Shown: positions 42,650-51,734 of the stretch, piece by piece | Numbering within the stretch: position 1 is the stretch's first letter | Layout: every line of letters begins with the position of its first letter | NCBI RefSeq assembly: GCF_003011965.1 | Contig: NZ_PXWG01000003.1 | Span: 124,001 to 188,000, forward strand | Reading direction: 5' to 3' | DNA length: 64,000 nucleotides | Source: Streptosporangium nondiastaticum | Lineage (GTDB): Bacteria > Actinomycetota > Actinomycetes > Streptomycetales > Streptomycetaceae | Made by a program: the position numbers and the translations under genes | Notes under the pieces: generated by a model | The model's input: the letters and a program-made list of their open reading frames with translations, nothing else | Told to the model about the DNA's origin: nothing | The model's database searches: none

Positions 42650-44114
42650 ACCGCCTCCCGCAGGGGGCTCACGTGCGGTCGGCCGAGCTCGGAGAGTGCC
42701 GCGCCGGCGGCGTGGACACCGCTGCGCACCGCGCCCTCCATGGTCGCGGGCCAGCCGGTGGCGGTCCACGCGCCGGCCAGGTACAGGCCGGGCGTGTTCG
42801 TGCGGGCGGCCGGCCTGTGCCTGCCGACGCCCGGGGTGGGGGCGAACGTCGCTGTCCGCTCCCGGGTCACGAAGAAGTCCCGTACGCCGGCGCCGCGTGC
42901 GGCGGGCAACAGCCGTTCCAGCTCGGGAAGATAGCGGGCGCGCAGCTCGGCGACGGGCCGCTCGATGTCGTCCTGCGCGGCGGACTGGGAGACCGCGAGG
43001 TACTGGCAGCCTTCCCAGTGTTCCCCCTTCGCGGCGAGCCCGGACGACTCGGTGCGGTCGAAGACCCACTGCACGGGCGAGCCCAGCGCGGCGAAGAACG
43101 GCTGCCGGAGGACCTTGCGGTCGTAGACGACGTGCAGGTTGAGGATCGGGGCGGTGCCGATCTCCAGCAGGCGGCCGGGCTCGTCGAGGGCGCCGTCGGG
43201 CAGCAGGGCGTGGGTCTCGCGCTGCGGCACGGCGAGCACGACCGTCTCGGCCGTGAGCTGCTCGGCGGTGCCGGGGCCGGTCTCGGCGCCGACCTGCCAG
43301 GTGCCGTCCGCGGCGCGGGCGATGCCGGTGGCGCGGGTGCGCAGCAGGGTGCGCACGCCGGCCGCCTTGAGGGCGGCGCGGGCGCGCGTGTCGTGCAGCT
43401 CGCCGAGGGGGACGTGGGCCCAGCCGATGTCGGCGGCGCCCGGGTCGGTGAGCAGCGCGGTCTTGAAGACCATGGCGGCGAGGCCGAGCGAGGACTCGCC
43501 GGCGGTGGCGTTGAGGGTGGCCACGCCGATCAGGTCCCACAGGGCCTCGACCGAGCGGGCGGACTGGCCCTTGCGGCGCAGCCAGCCGCCGAAGTCCGTG
43601 CCGTCGAGCGCGGGGTCCTGCGGGTCGAGGCCGCGCAGGGCCAGTGCGGCCCGGCCGACCGCGGCGCGCTCGGCGAGCGAGAGGTGCGGGTACGTGGCGA
43701 GGCTCTTGGCCAGGTGCAGTGGGACGGGGAGCAAAGGGGAGGCAGCGCGGCGCAGCCGGCCCAGGCGGGGCTTGCCGGAGGGGTGGCCGACGTCGAGGAC
43801 GGGCACGTCGAGGCGGTCCTGCAGGGGGCGAGGTGCAGGGCGTCGAGCCGCTTCAGGAAGGAGCTGTAGGCGGTGCAGCAGCGCAGGTAGACGTGCTGGC
43901 CGTTGTCGATGGTGAGGTCGCCGCGGCGGAAGGAGAAGGCGAGGCCGCCGAGGCGGGGCCGGCCCTCCAGGAGGGTGACGCGCACGCCGGCGTCGGCGAG
44001 CTCCAGCGCGGCCGTGATGCCGGCGAGGCCGCCGCCGACGACCACCGCGCGGGCGGGCGCGGCGCCGTCCCCGTCCGCGTGGCCGTGGCCCGGTCCGGTT
44101 GTCGTGGCTGTCAT
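42646..44114 (-). pseudogene. hpnE: hpnE (squalene-forming FAD oxidoreductase) with a -1 frameshift
   Basis: Two frames together make one HpnE. The first 95 codons from ATG 44114 encode the FAD-binding motif VVVGGGLAGITAALELADAG and GQHVYLRCCTAYSSFLKRLD. The rest continues in another frame from about 43823 (RRKGQSARSVEALWDLIGVA through GLYLAGAWTATGWPATMEGA). The switch falls at a run of five C (43824-43828 on the plus strand as G); one more base would restore LAPLQDRLDVPVLDV. HpnE reduces hydroxysqualene to squalene. The break could be a real mutation, slippage, or a homopolymer sequencing error; both halves keep strong codon bias, so any loss is recent. Confidence 0.88.
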
Positions 44115-44196
44115 GTGCCCACCCCTTCGGCTGCTGTCAGGGACGTGTCCGCAGGGCGGAGGGTTGCGCGCCGGTCGGCGGCCTGGAACAGGGAGA

Positions 44197-45147
44197 TCAA
44201 GCGCGCCCCCCGGCGGTCCGCCGGTGGACGCTGCGGGCGTCGAGGCCGGACAGGCCGCGCACGGCGACGTAGACCTTCTCGCGGCCGGGCAGCGAGACCC
44301 GGCCGCGCAGGACCGCCTCGGGGTCCTCGGCGATCCGGTCGAGGAGCCTGCGGTAGATGCCGGCCATGGCGGCGACGCAGGCGCCGCTGCGGCGGTCGAG
44401 CATGGGCAGCAGCCGGGTGCCCTCGGCGAACAGGGCGCGGGCGCGCCGGACCTCGAAGTGGACGAGGCCGGTGAAGTCGGCGCCGGCCGGGGGCCGGGCC
44501 GAGTGGAAGCCCTCGGCGCAGCCGAACTTCGCGAGGTCGTCGGAGGGCAGGTAGGTGCGGCCGTTGGCGGCGTCCTCGCGCACGTCGCGCAGGATGTTGG
44601 TGAGCTGCAGCGCCAGGCCGAGGGTATCGGCGTACTCCGCGGCGCGCGCGGCGTCCCGCGCGCCGGGCACGGTGCCGAACACGCCGAGGGAGAGGCGGCC
44701 GATGGCGCCCGCGACGCAGCGGCAGTACACCGCGAGGTCGTCCCAGGTCTCGTACGACTGGCCGCGCACGTCCATCTGAACGCCGTCGATGAGTTCGTCC
44801 AGCCCGCCGAGCGGGATGGGGAAGCGGCGCGCGGCATGGCTGAGCGCGACGGCCACCGGGTCGGTGTCGTCCTCGGCGATGCGGCCCTCGCGGATGCGGG
44901 AGAGCAGCTCGCGCGTCTCCTCCAGGCGGCGGTGCTTGGCGTCGGCGTCCAGCGGGCCGTCGCCGATGTCGTCGACGCGGCGCGAGAAGGCGTAGAGCGC
45001 CGACATGGCGCGCCGCTTGGCGGTCGGCAGGAGCCTGATGCCGTAGCTGAAGTTGCCGGCCTGCTGGCCGGTGACCGCCTCGCAGTAGCTGTACGCGGCG
45101 AGCACCGGTGCGGACGCGTCCGGGGTTCCGTTCACGGCCTTGCTCAC
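44197..45147 (-). CDS. hpnD: HpnD, presqualene diphosphate synthase
   Basis: A 316-residue trans-isoprenyl synthase joining two FPP to presqualene diphosphate. Asp-rich motifs are AFSRRVDDIGDG and LQLTNILRDVREDAANGRTY. The lead SYCEAVTGQQAGNFSYGIRL is typical of HpnD rather than HpnC. GTG 45147 overlaps the hpnC stop (GTGA). Position second in the operon matches known hopanoid loci, where HpnC then HpnE complete squalene formation. Confidence 0.94.
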   Translation of the reverse strand: MSKAVNGTPDASAPVLAAYSYCEAVTGQQAGNFSYGIRLLPTAKRRAMSALYAFSRRVDDIGDGPLDADAKHRRLEETRELLSRIREGRIAEDDTDPVAVALSHAARRFPIPLGGLDELIDGVQMDVRGQSYETWDDLAVYCRCVAGAIGRLSLGVFGTVPGARDAARAAEYADTLGLALQLTNILRDVREDAANGRTYLPSDDLAKFGCAEGFHSARPPAGADFTGLVHFEVRRARALFAEGTRLLPMLDRRSGACVAAMAGIYRRLLDRIAEDPEAVLRGRVSLPGREKVYVAVRGLSGLDARSVHRRTAGGRA

Positions 45148-46040
45148 CCCTCTCTTCGCAGTGTCGCTCCCACCTCGCGCAGCAGGCTGAGCTTGGTGGG
45201 CTTGGGCGGTCCGGGCAGTACGTCGTGTCCTGCGGCGGCGACCGCGCGGAGCGCGGCCCTCCCCCCGCCCACGAACCCCGCGAGCAACAGCTTCAACCTG
45301 CCGTGGACGCTACCCACCAGGGGGGTGCCTTCATTCAGCAGTTCCCCGGCGCGTTCCCCCTCGTACGCGACCAGGGCGCGCAACGACGCGCCGCCGGCCG
45401 GGCGCGCGAGGTCGGCCTCGGTGACGCGGAAGCGCGCCATGTCCTCGGCCGGGAGGTAGATGCGGTCGCGGCCGAGGTCCTCGGCGACGTCCTGCAGGTG
45501 TTCCACGATCTGCAGCCCGGTGCAGACCGCGTCCGAGCGGCGGATCCGCTCGGGGCTGGAGGTGCCGGTGATGCCCAGGACGAGGCGGCCGACGGGGTTC
45601 GCGGACAGCTCGCAGTAGGCGAGCAGATCGTCGTACGTACCGTAGCGGCGGACCCGCTGGTCCTGGCGGTTGGCCTCGATGAGCCCCAGGAAGGGCTCCG
45701 GGGTCAGCCCGCAGCGGCGGACGGTGGGCCGCAGGCGGCACAGCAGCGGGTGGCGCGGGCCGGTGGGGCCGCCGAAGACGCGGAGCAGGTCGGCCTCGAA
45801 GGCGTCGAGCATCGTGAGACGGTCGTCACTCTGCTCCGGGTCGAGCCCCAGCAGCTCGGCGTCCCGCCCGCCGGGGGCCAGGTCGCCGTCGCCGATGTCG
45901 TCGACGAGGCGGGCGTATCCGTAGACGGCCATCAGGTCGTCCCGCCAGGCGCGCGGCACGAAGAAGGGGGCCACGGGGAAGTTCTCGTGCGCGGCTTTGT
46001 CGAGCACGGCGCGCTCGTGCGCGTCCGTCCCCGCCGTCAC
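45144..46040 (-). CDS. hpnC: HpnC, hydroxysqualene synthase
   Basis: A 298-residue squalene-synthase-fold protein that converts presqualene diphosphate to hydroxysqualene. The motifs are ENFPVAPFFVPRAWRDDLMA, YARLVDDIGDGDLA and EHLQDVAEDLGRDRIYLPAE. It is the first gene of the hopanoid operon; its GTG start lies 432 bases from the next upstream coding sequence, so the operon promoter should be within that gap. It is distinguished from HpnD by its N-terminus. Confidence 0.93.
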   Translation of the reverse strand: MTAGTDAHERAVLDKAAHENFPVAPFFVPRAWRDDLMAVYGYARLVDDIGDGDLAPGGRDAELLGLDPEQSDDRLTMLDAFEADLLRVFGGPTGPRHPLLCRLRPTVRRCGLTPEPFLGLIEANRQDQRVRRYGTYDDLLAYCELSANPVGRLVLGITGTSSPERIRRSDAVCTGLQIVEHLQDVAEDLGRDRIYLPAEDMARFRVTEADLARPAGGASLRALVAYEGERAGELLNEGTPLVGSVHGRLKLLLAGFVGGGRAALRAVAAAGHDVLPGPPKPTKLSLLREVGATLRREG

Positions 46041-46472
46041 AGCGGGCTGCCCGGACCGGGGACGGCGTGCACGCCTCGGATCTGGAGAGGCCCCGCAGCC
46101 AATACAGCCATTGCCGTCACATCTCCCGTTCTACACTGCCGACCCAGAACATCCTATTTCGGACACGCCGCAGGGGTGGACACCCCCTTCGGCGCCCCCT
46201 GCTCCCCCTTCGGCACCCGCCGCCGCACCGCGTCCGACCCCGTCCCCGGAGTCGCGGATACACCGGTATCGCACGCTTCGCCGTAATTCGGCACGGTACA
46301 GCGTACGCCGCACACCTGTCCGATGCGCGACCGGGTAGGTGCTTGATCCATACAATGCCACGCGGGCAGCGAATCAACCCTGCCAATAAGCCAGTTGATC
46401 GTTACGGAACGGTCAAGGCCCCCGCCGGAGCAGACCGGCGGAGGCCCTGCGAGACGCATGTCACGACCGCGA
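46041..46472. other. Intergenic region upstream of hpnC
   Basis: These 432 bp lie between the hpnC start and the ABC ATPase stop (both minus strand), so they hold the hopanoid operon promoter. The part near 46270-46420 is AT-richer. A terminator hairpin is listed separately. No coding bias was seen in the frames there. Confidence 0.6.
46417..46446 (-). terminator. Terminator hairpin downstream of the TagH-like ATPase gene
   Basis: A stem of GGCC-CCGCCGG against CCGGCGG-GGCC (one mismatch) with a 6-base loop lies 26 bases past the ABC ATPase stop on the minus strand, closing the surface-polymer operon before the hopanoid operon begins. Confidence 0.65.
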
Positions 46473-47267
46473 CTAGCGGGCCGTCTCCTTCTCGTACGCC
46501 CGGACCACTTCCTCGGTCGGGCCGTCCATGAGCAGCTGCCCGTGCTCCAGCCACAGCACGCGGTCGCAGGTGTCCCGGATCGACCTGTTGTTGTGGCTGA
46601 CGAGGAAGACCGTGCCCGCCTGCTTGCGCAGCTCGCGGATGCGGGCCTCGGAGCGCTTCTGGAACGAGCGGTCACCGGTGGCCAGCGCCTCGTCGATCAT
46701 CAGCACGTCGTGGTCCTTGGCCGCGGCGATGGAGAACCGCAGCCGGGCCGCCATGCCGGACGAGTAGGTCCGCATGGGCAGCGTGATGAAGTCGCCCTTC
46801 TCGTTGATCCCCGAGAAGTCGACGATGCCCTGGTAGCGCTCGCGGATCTGCTCGCGCGACATGCCCATGGCCAGACCGCCGAGCATCACGTTCTTCTCGC
46901 CCGTGAGGTCGTTCATCATGGCCGCGTTCACGCCCAGCAGCGAGGGCTGGCCGTCGGTGTAGACCTTGCCGCGCTCGGTGGGCAGCAGCCCGGCGATCGC
47001 CTTCAGCAGGGTGGACTTGCCGGAGCCGTTCGAGCCGATCAGGCCGATCGCCTCGCCGCGGTAGGCGGTGAAGCTCACGCCCTTCACGGCGTGCACCTCG
47101 CGCACGCCCGCGCTCGGCTGGCGCCGCACGAGACGGTTGAGCGCGGCGGTCGCGCTGCCGCGGCCGGTGTTGCCGCCGTAGACGCGGTAGACGATGTGCA
47201 CGTCGTCCGCGATGACGGTGGGCACGCGGGCGGCGTCCGCCGCCGGGGTCGGGTTCTGTTCAGCCAC
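46473..47267 (-). CDS. TagH/Wzt-type ABC transporter ATPase
   Basis: A 264-residue ATPase powering export of a lipid-linked polysaccharide or teichoic acid-like polymer. Walker A GLIGSNGSGKSTLL, signature YSSGMAARLRFSIAAA (divergent LSSGM form typical of Wzt/TagH), Walker B HDVLMIDEALATGD and the H-loop LVSHNN are present. The N-terminal segment VHIVYRVYGGN is usual for this subgroup, and there is no long C-terminal substrate domain. The GTG start overlaps the permease stop by 8 bases. Confidence 0.93.
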   Translation of the reverse strand: MAEQNPTPAADAARVPTVIADDVHIVYRVYGGNTGRGSATAALNRLVRRQPSAGVREVHAVKGVSFTAYRGEAIGLIGSNGSGKSTLLKAIAGLLPTERGKVYTDGQPSLLGVNAAMMNDLTGEKNVMLGGLAMGMSREQIRERYQGIVDFSGINEKGDFITLPMRTYSSGMAARLRFSIAAAKDHDVLMIDEALATGDRSFQKRSEARIRELRKQAGTVFLVSHNNRSIRDTCDRVLWLEHGQLLMDGPTEEVVRAYEKETAR

Positions 47268-48213
47268 GGCCGTACTGCTCCTCAGCCTTCCAGAAGTACA
47301 CGAAACCGCCGACGCCGATCAGCAGCGCCCAGCCGACGGCCAGCGCCCACACGTGCGGCGGCAGGTCGATGTGCTTGTGCGCGGCGTGGCCGCTGATCAG
47401 GGAGGATCGCATCAGATTGATGAAGACGGCCGCCGGGTTCGCGCTCAGCACGTCGATGAGCCACTTCGGGGCGTGCTGCTTCTCCAGCGCCTCGACCAGG
47501 TTGTACATCACACCGGACGCGTACATCCAGGTGCGCAGGACGAACGGCAGCAGCTGCGCCAGGTCGGGGGTCTTGCTGCCCGCGCGGGCCAGGATCATCG
47601 CCAGGCCGGTGTTGAAGACGAACTGCAGCACCAGCGTCGGGACGATCAGCAGCCAGGACAGCTGCGGGGTGTGCCCGAACCCGAGCAGGAAGAGGAAGAG
47701 CACCAGCATCGAGAACAGCAGTTGCTGGAGCTGCTGGAGCGCGAAGGAGATGGGCAGCGCCGCCCGGGGGAAGTGCAGGGCCCGCACCAGCCCCAGGTTG
47801 CCGGCGATCGACCGGACGCCCGACATGGCCGAGCTCTGGGTGAAGGTGAAGACGAAGATGCCCGTCACCAGGAACGGGATGTACGTCGCGATGCCCATGC
47901 CCTTGCTCTGACCCATCAGCACGCCGAAGATCAGGAAGTACACCGTGGCGTTCAGCAGCGGCGTCGCCACCTGCCACACCTGGCCCAGCTTCGCCTGGCT
48001 GTACTGGGCGGTCAGCTTGGCGCGGGAGAAGGCGATGATGAAATGCCGCCGCGCCCACAGCTGCCGGGCGTACTCCGGCAGGCTCGGGCGGGCCCCGCTC
48101 ACCGCGAGGCCGTACTTCCTGGCCAGCTCGGCGGCGGGCAGGCCGTCGTCCGGTGATGGCGGGGCACTCATGGCGACCGCACTGCCGTGCGTTGTCTCGC
48201 TCACAGTTGACAC
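47260..48213 (-). CDS. TagG/Wzm-type ABC transporter permease
   Basis: A 317-residue ABC-2 permease with about six membrane segments (NATVYFLIFGVLMG, YIPFLVTGIFVFTFTQSSAM, QLQQLLFSMLVLFLFLLGFG, WLLIVPTLVLQFVFNTGLAM, and a final ALAVGWALLIGVGGFVYFWK). It partners with the downstream TagH-like ATPase. GTG 48213 is chosen because GAGG lies 6 bases upstream; TTG 48225 and GTG 48204 fit less well. It exports the product of the biosynthetic genes upstream in the same operon (inference). Confidence 0.92.
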   Translation of the reverse strand: MSTVSETTHGSAVAMSAPPSPDDGLPAAELARKYGLAVSGARPSLPEYARQLWARRHFIIAFSRAKLTAQYSQAKLGQVWQVATPLLNATVYFLIFGVLMGQSKGMGIATYIPFLVTGIFVFTFTQSSAMSGVRSIAGNLGLVRALHFPRAALPISFALQQLQQLLFSMLVLFLFLLGFGHTPQLSWLLIVPTLVLQFVFNTGLAMILARAGSKTPDLAQLLPFVLRTWMYASGVMYNLVEALEKQHAPKWLIDVLSANPAAVFINLMRSSLISGHAAHKHIDLPPHVWALAVGWALLIGVGGFVYFWKAEEQYGRG

Positions 48214-48232
48214 TTTCGTCCTCAAGGTGCGC

Positions 48233-48253
48233 TGCCGGGGGCTCGCCCCGGCA
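48233..48253. terminator. Small hairpin between glycosyltransferase and permease genes
   Basis: An 8-bp perfect stem (TGCCGGGG with CCCCGGCA) with a 5-base loop lies in the 69-bp gap. It lacks a T run, so it may only attenuate transcription between the biosynthetic and export halves of the operon. Confidence 0.45.
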
Positions 48254-48282
48254 CGCGCCCGGTGCTCATAGACAAGAGCTTG

Positions 48283-49188
48283 TCAGATCACGGGAGGCCG
48301 ACCCAGCCGGGTCAGGCGCCACACGGTACGCCACTTCATGGGGCGCCGTGGACCACAGGGCGTCGTCCAGCCCTCCTTGAAGCCCCCGAACCACGCCCGC
48401 AGCGCGGGCAGGGAGGGCCGCCGGGCCAGGGTCAGCAGCAGCCACACCCCGAGGTAGACCGGGACCAGGGGGGCCGGCAGGTTGCGCCGGGCGAGCCAGA
48501 CCCGGTTGCGGGCGACCATCCGGTGGTAGACCGCGTGCCGGCTCGGGGCCGTCGTCGGGTGGTGCAGCACCATGTCCGCGCGGTAGTCGATCATCCAGCC
48601 CGCGTCGAGGGCCCGCCAGGCGAGGTCGGTCTCCTCGTGCGCGTAGAAGAACTCGTCCGGCAGCAGGCCGGCCTCGGCGAAGACCCGGGTGCGGACCGCG
48701 TTGGCGCCGCCCAGGAAGGTGGTCACCCGCGAGGAGCGCATCGGGTCGGAGGCGCGCAGCCGCGGCACGTGGCGGCGCTGGGTGACGCCCGTGTCCGGGT
48801 CGGCGATCCGGAAGCTGATGATGCCGAGCTTCGGGTCGGCGGCGAACGCCTGCCGGCACAGCTCGGCGGTGTCCTGGCCGGGCAGAAGGCCGTCGTCGTC
48901 CAGGAACAGCAGGATGTCGGCCTCGCGCCCGGCGGGCCCGAACGCCTCGATGCCCACGTTGCGCCCGGCCGGGATGCCGACGTTCTCCGACAGCTCGACG
49001 GTGCGCACGGTCAGGCCGGGGACGGCGATCGGCGGCAGCGGGGAGCCGTTGCCGACGACGACGACCTCGATGGGGTCGCCGTCCTGCTTGGCGACCGACT
49101 CCAGCAGGGCGCGAAGCTCCGCGGGGCGGTTGCCCATGGTGAGGACAACCGCGCCGACCTTGACGGCGGAAGCGGAGGGAGCGTTCAT
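48283..49188 (-). CDS. GT2-family glycosyltransferase
   Basis: A 301-residue GT-A enzyme. The nucleotide-sugar site includes VGAVVLTMGNRPAELRALLE, the metal-binding ILLFLDDDGLLPG and the acceptor-side motif FFYAHEETDLAWRALDAGW. It likely adds sugars to the polymer made by the neighbouring CDP-alcohol enzymes before export. ATG 49188 overlaps the upstream stop (ATGA). Donor and acceptor cannot be read from the sequence. A C-terminal hydrophobic stretch (VYLGVWLLLTLARR) may tether it to the membrane. Confidence 0.9.
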   Translation of the reverse strand: MNAPSASAVKVGAVVLTMGNRPAELRALLESVAKQDGDPIEVVVVGNGSPLPPIAVPGLTVRTVELSENVGIPAGRNVGIEAFGPAGREADILLFLDDDGLLPGQDTAELCRQAFAADPKLGIISFRIADPDTGVTQRRHVPRLRASDPMRSSRVTTFLGGANAVRTRVFAEAGLLPDEFFYAHEETDLAWRALDAGWMIDYRADMVLHHPTTAPSRHAVYHRMVARNRVWLARRNLPAPLVPVYLGVWLLLTLARRPSLPALRAWFGGFKEGWTTPCGPRRPMKWRTVWRLTRLGRPPVI

Positions 49189-49970
49189 CGGAGCCTGCTC
49201 GACGCGAGGATGGACACGAGGTGCAGCACAGTCTGCAGCACCGCGACGGCGGCGAGGAGGACCACCGCGACACGCGTGAAGAGCAGGTCGCCGTGGACGA
49301 AGTCCGCGATGCCCGCCACCAGCATCAGCAGCGACGCCTCGACGCCGCCGACCAGCCGGTGGAACTTGAGCGCGGCCGCGGCCCGGCGGGCCAGGGCCAT
49401 GCCGGAGGAGCGGGGCGTGGCCGCGGCGTCCTCGGCGGCCGCCATGCCGCTGCGGGCGCGGGCCACGTCGACCAGGTCCGTCTCCGCCTTGATCAGGATG
49501 GCGCCGAGCGCCGCCAGCGTGCCCAGGAAGGCCCACTGCCACTGCGTGGCCGCGCCGTCCTTGTGCAGGACGTCCGCCGCCCGGATGCCGAAGCCCACGA
49601 GCAGCGCGGCCTCGGAGAGGTAGTGCCCCACGCGGTCCAGGTAGACGCCGGTCGTGGAGGTGACCTTGCGCCAGCGCGCGAGCTCGCCGTCCACGCAGTC
49701 CAGCAGCAGGTACAGCTGGATGAGCAGCGCGCCGAGGATCGCCCCGGTCAGGCCGGGGATCAGCAGGGCCGCGCCCGCGGCGATGCCGGCCAGGATCATC
49801 AGGCCGGTGTACTGGTTGGGCGTGAGCCGGGTGTTCAGCAGGACCCGTGTGCAGCGCAGGGAGATCTCGCGCATGTACAGGCGCCCGGCCCAGTGCTCGC
49901 CGCTGCGCCGGTCCTTGAGCCCGCCGGGGTGGACGACCGGGCGGAGTTCAGCTAGTGACGGTTTTGGCAT
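49185..49970 (-). CDS. CDP-alcohol phosphatidyltransferase (His in place of the last Asp)
   Basis: A 261-residue membrane protein of the CDP-alcohol phosphotransferase family. The signature reads DCVDGELAR...GVYLDRVGH: the first three Asp are in place, but the fourth position (normally Asp, the proposed catalytic base) is His. About five or six membrane segments follow. It should transfer an alcohol phosphate between a CDP donor and a lipid or sugar acceptor. Its ATG start overlaps the preceding dehydrogenase gene by 23 bases. It may define a variant subfamily rather than a dead enzyme. Confidence 0.85.
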   Translation of the reverse strand: MPKPSLAELRPVVHPGGLKDRRSGEHWAGRLYMREISLRCTRVLLNTRLTPNQYTGLMILAGIAAGAALLIPGLTGAILGALLIQLYLLLDCVDGELARWRKVTSTTGVYLDRVGHYLSEAALLVGFGIRAADVLHKDGAATQWQWAFLGTLAALGAILIKAETDLVDVARARSGMAAAEDAAATPRSSGMALARRAAAALKFHRLVGGVEASLLMLVAGIADFVHGDLLFTRVAVVLLAAVAVLQTVLHLVSILASSRLR

Positions 49971-51009
49971 AGTCGGCGTAAGCGTCCCTGATCTGGTCGG
50001 TGGAGAGCGCGAGGTGCTCCAGGATCGTGTAGCGGCCGGGGCGGGTCTGCGGCGCGTACTCCACGGCCGCGACGAACTCCTCGGCGCTGAAGCCGATCTC
50101 CTGCGGCAGCACGGGCAGGCCGTGCCGGCGGAGCACCTCGACCATCAGTGCGGACTCCTCGCGGGCACCGCGCAGGTACATCGCGAAGGCCGCGCCGAGG
50201 CCGCACTGCTCGCCGTGGCTCGCCGCGCGCTTGGGGTAGAGCAGGTCGAAGGCGTGGTTGATCTCGTGGCAGGCGCCGGAGGCGGGGCGGCTGTCGCCGG
50301 CCACCGACATGGCGATGCCGGTGAGGACCAGGCCCTCGGCCAGCACCTGCAGGAAGCCGTCGTCGCCGACGCCGCCGGGGTGGCGCAGCACGGCCTCGCC
50401 GGCCTGCCGGGCCATGGCGGCTGCCAGGCCGTCGATGGCCTCGCCCGTCTCGCGGTGGGAGAGCTCCCAGTCCGCGACGGAGGAGATGTTGGAGATCGCG
50501 TCGCCGATGCCGGAGCGCACGAAGCGGACCGGGGCCTCACGGATCACGTCGAGGTCGATCACGACGGCGATCGGGTTGGGCACGCCGTACGAGCCGCGGC
50601 CCGCGTCGTTGTCGAGGGTCGCGACCGGCGAGCAGAGCCCGTCGTGCGAGAGGTTCGTGGCCACGGCGACCAGCGGCAGGCCGATGCGCGCGGCGGCGAA
50701 CTTCGCGCAGTCGATGATCTTGCCGCCGCCGAGGCCCACGACCGCGTCGTAGTGCCCCTTCTTCATGGCGTCGGCCAGCTTGATGGCGTCGTCCAGCGTG
50801 CCGCCGCCCACCTCGTACCACGAGGCGCCGGGCAGCGCCGGGGCGAGCCGCTCGCGCAGCACCGCCCCGGAGCCGCCGCTGATGGCGACGGCCAGCTTGC
50901 CGGAGCTGGAGATCCGCTGATCGGCGAGGATCTTCGCCAGATCGTCCAGCGCTCCGGCCCGGATGTCGACGACGACCGGCGAGGGGATGAGCCTCGTCAG
51001 TACTGGCAC
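49948..51009 (-). CDS. Iron-type alcohol dehydrogenase, sn-glycerol-1-phosphate dehydrogenase-like
   Basis: A 353-residue protein of the glycerol-1-phosphate dehydrogenase/AraM group. The NAD-binding GLGGGKIIDCAKFAA, the family block TNLSHDGLCSPVATLDND and the metal-binding histidines in ACHEINHAFD and RAASHGEQCG are visible. It would reduce dihydroxyacetone phosphate (or a related ketose phosphate) to a chiral polyol phosphate. GTG 51009 with GGGGGAT upstream is preferred to 51060. It overlaps the nucleotidyltransferase stop by 13 bases. Substrate stereochemistry is inferred from family. Confidence 0.85.
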   Translation of the reverse strand: MPVLTRLIPSPVVVDIRAGALDDLAKILADQRISSSGKLAVAISGGSGAVLRERLAPALPGASWYEVGGGTLDDAIKLADAMKKGHYDAVVGLGGGKIIDCAKFAAARIGLPLVAVATNLSHDGLCSPVATLDNDAGRGSYGVPNPIAVVIDLDVIREAPVRFVRSGIGDAISNISSVADWELSHRETGEAIDGLAAAMARQAGEAVLRHPGGVGDDGFLQVLAEGLVLTGIAMSVAGDSRPASGACHEINHAFDLLYPKRAASHGEQCGLGAAFAMYLRGAREESALMVEVLRRHGLPVLPQEIGFSAEEFVAAVEYAPQTRPGRYTILEHLALSTDQIRDAYADYAKTVTS

Positions 51010-51734
51010 GCGATCCCCCGGCCCTTGGCGAGGTCGTCGTGGTTGTCGATCTCGACCCACTGGACATCGCCGATGGGCGCCACGTCGATCTTGAAGCCGC
51101 GGTTGACGAGCTCCTGGTAGCCGTCCTCGTAGTAGAGGTCGGGGTCGCGCTCGAAGGTGACCTTGAGGGCGTCGGCCAGGTCGGCGGCGGCCTCGCCCTC
51201 GATGAGGGTGACGCCGATGTACTCGCCGGTGGCCTCGGACGGGTCCATCAGCTTGGTGATCTTCTGGACGCCCTTGTCGGGGTCCACGACGACCTTCATC
51301 TCCTCGTCGGCGAGCTGCTTCACCGTGTCGAGGGCGAGGATGATCTTCTGGCCGTTGCCGCGGGCGGCGAGCAGGGTCTTCTCGACGGAGACCGGGTGCA
51401 CGGTGTCACCGTTGGCGAGGATCACGCCGTCCTTGAGGGCGTCGCGGCCGCACCACAGGGAGTAGGCGTTGTTCCACTCCTCGGCCTTGTCGTTGTCGAT
51501 CAGGGTGAGGCTCAGGCCGTACTTGGCCTCCAGGGCCTCCTTGCGGGCGTACACGGCCTCCTTGCGGTAGCCCACGATGATCGCGACCTCGGTCAGACCG
51601 ATCTCGGCGAAGTTGGCCAGGGTGAGGTCGAGGATGGTGGTGTCACCGTCCACCGGCACCAGGGCCTTCGGCAGGGTGTCGGTGTAGGGACGCAGACGCC
51701 GTCCGGCGCCGGCGGCCAGCACGAGGCCGATCAT
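50997..51734 (-). CDS. Nucleotidyltransferase (MobA/LicC-like, CTP-type candidate)
   Basis: A 245-residue sugar/polyol phosphate nucleotidyltransferase. The nucleotide motif is MIGLVLAAGAGRRLRPYTDT, with LPKALVPVDG, the divalent-metal Asp in VILANGDTVHPVS and a C-terminal WVEIDNHDDL. Related LicC/inositol-phosphate cytidylyltransferases make CDP-choline or CDP-inositol. With a polyol-phosphate dehydrogenase and two CDP-alcohol transferases alongside, it probably makes a CDP-polyol (inference). ATG 51734 overlaps the upstream stop (ATGA) and has AGGAGA. Confidence 0.85.
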   Translation of the reverse strand: MIGLVLAAGAGRRLRPYTDTLPKALVPVDGDTTILDLTLANFAEIGLTEVAIIVGYRKEAVYARKEALEAKYGLSLTLIDNDKAEEWNNAYSLWCGRDALKDGVILANGDTVHPVSVEKTLLAARGNGQKIILALDTVKQLADEEMKVVVDPDKGVQKITKLMDPSEATGEYIGVTLIEGEAAADLADALKVTFERDPDLYYEDGYQELVNRGFKIDVAPIGDVQWVEIDNHDDLAKGRGIACQY

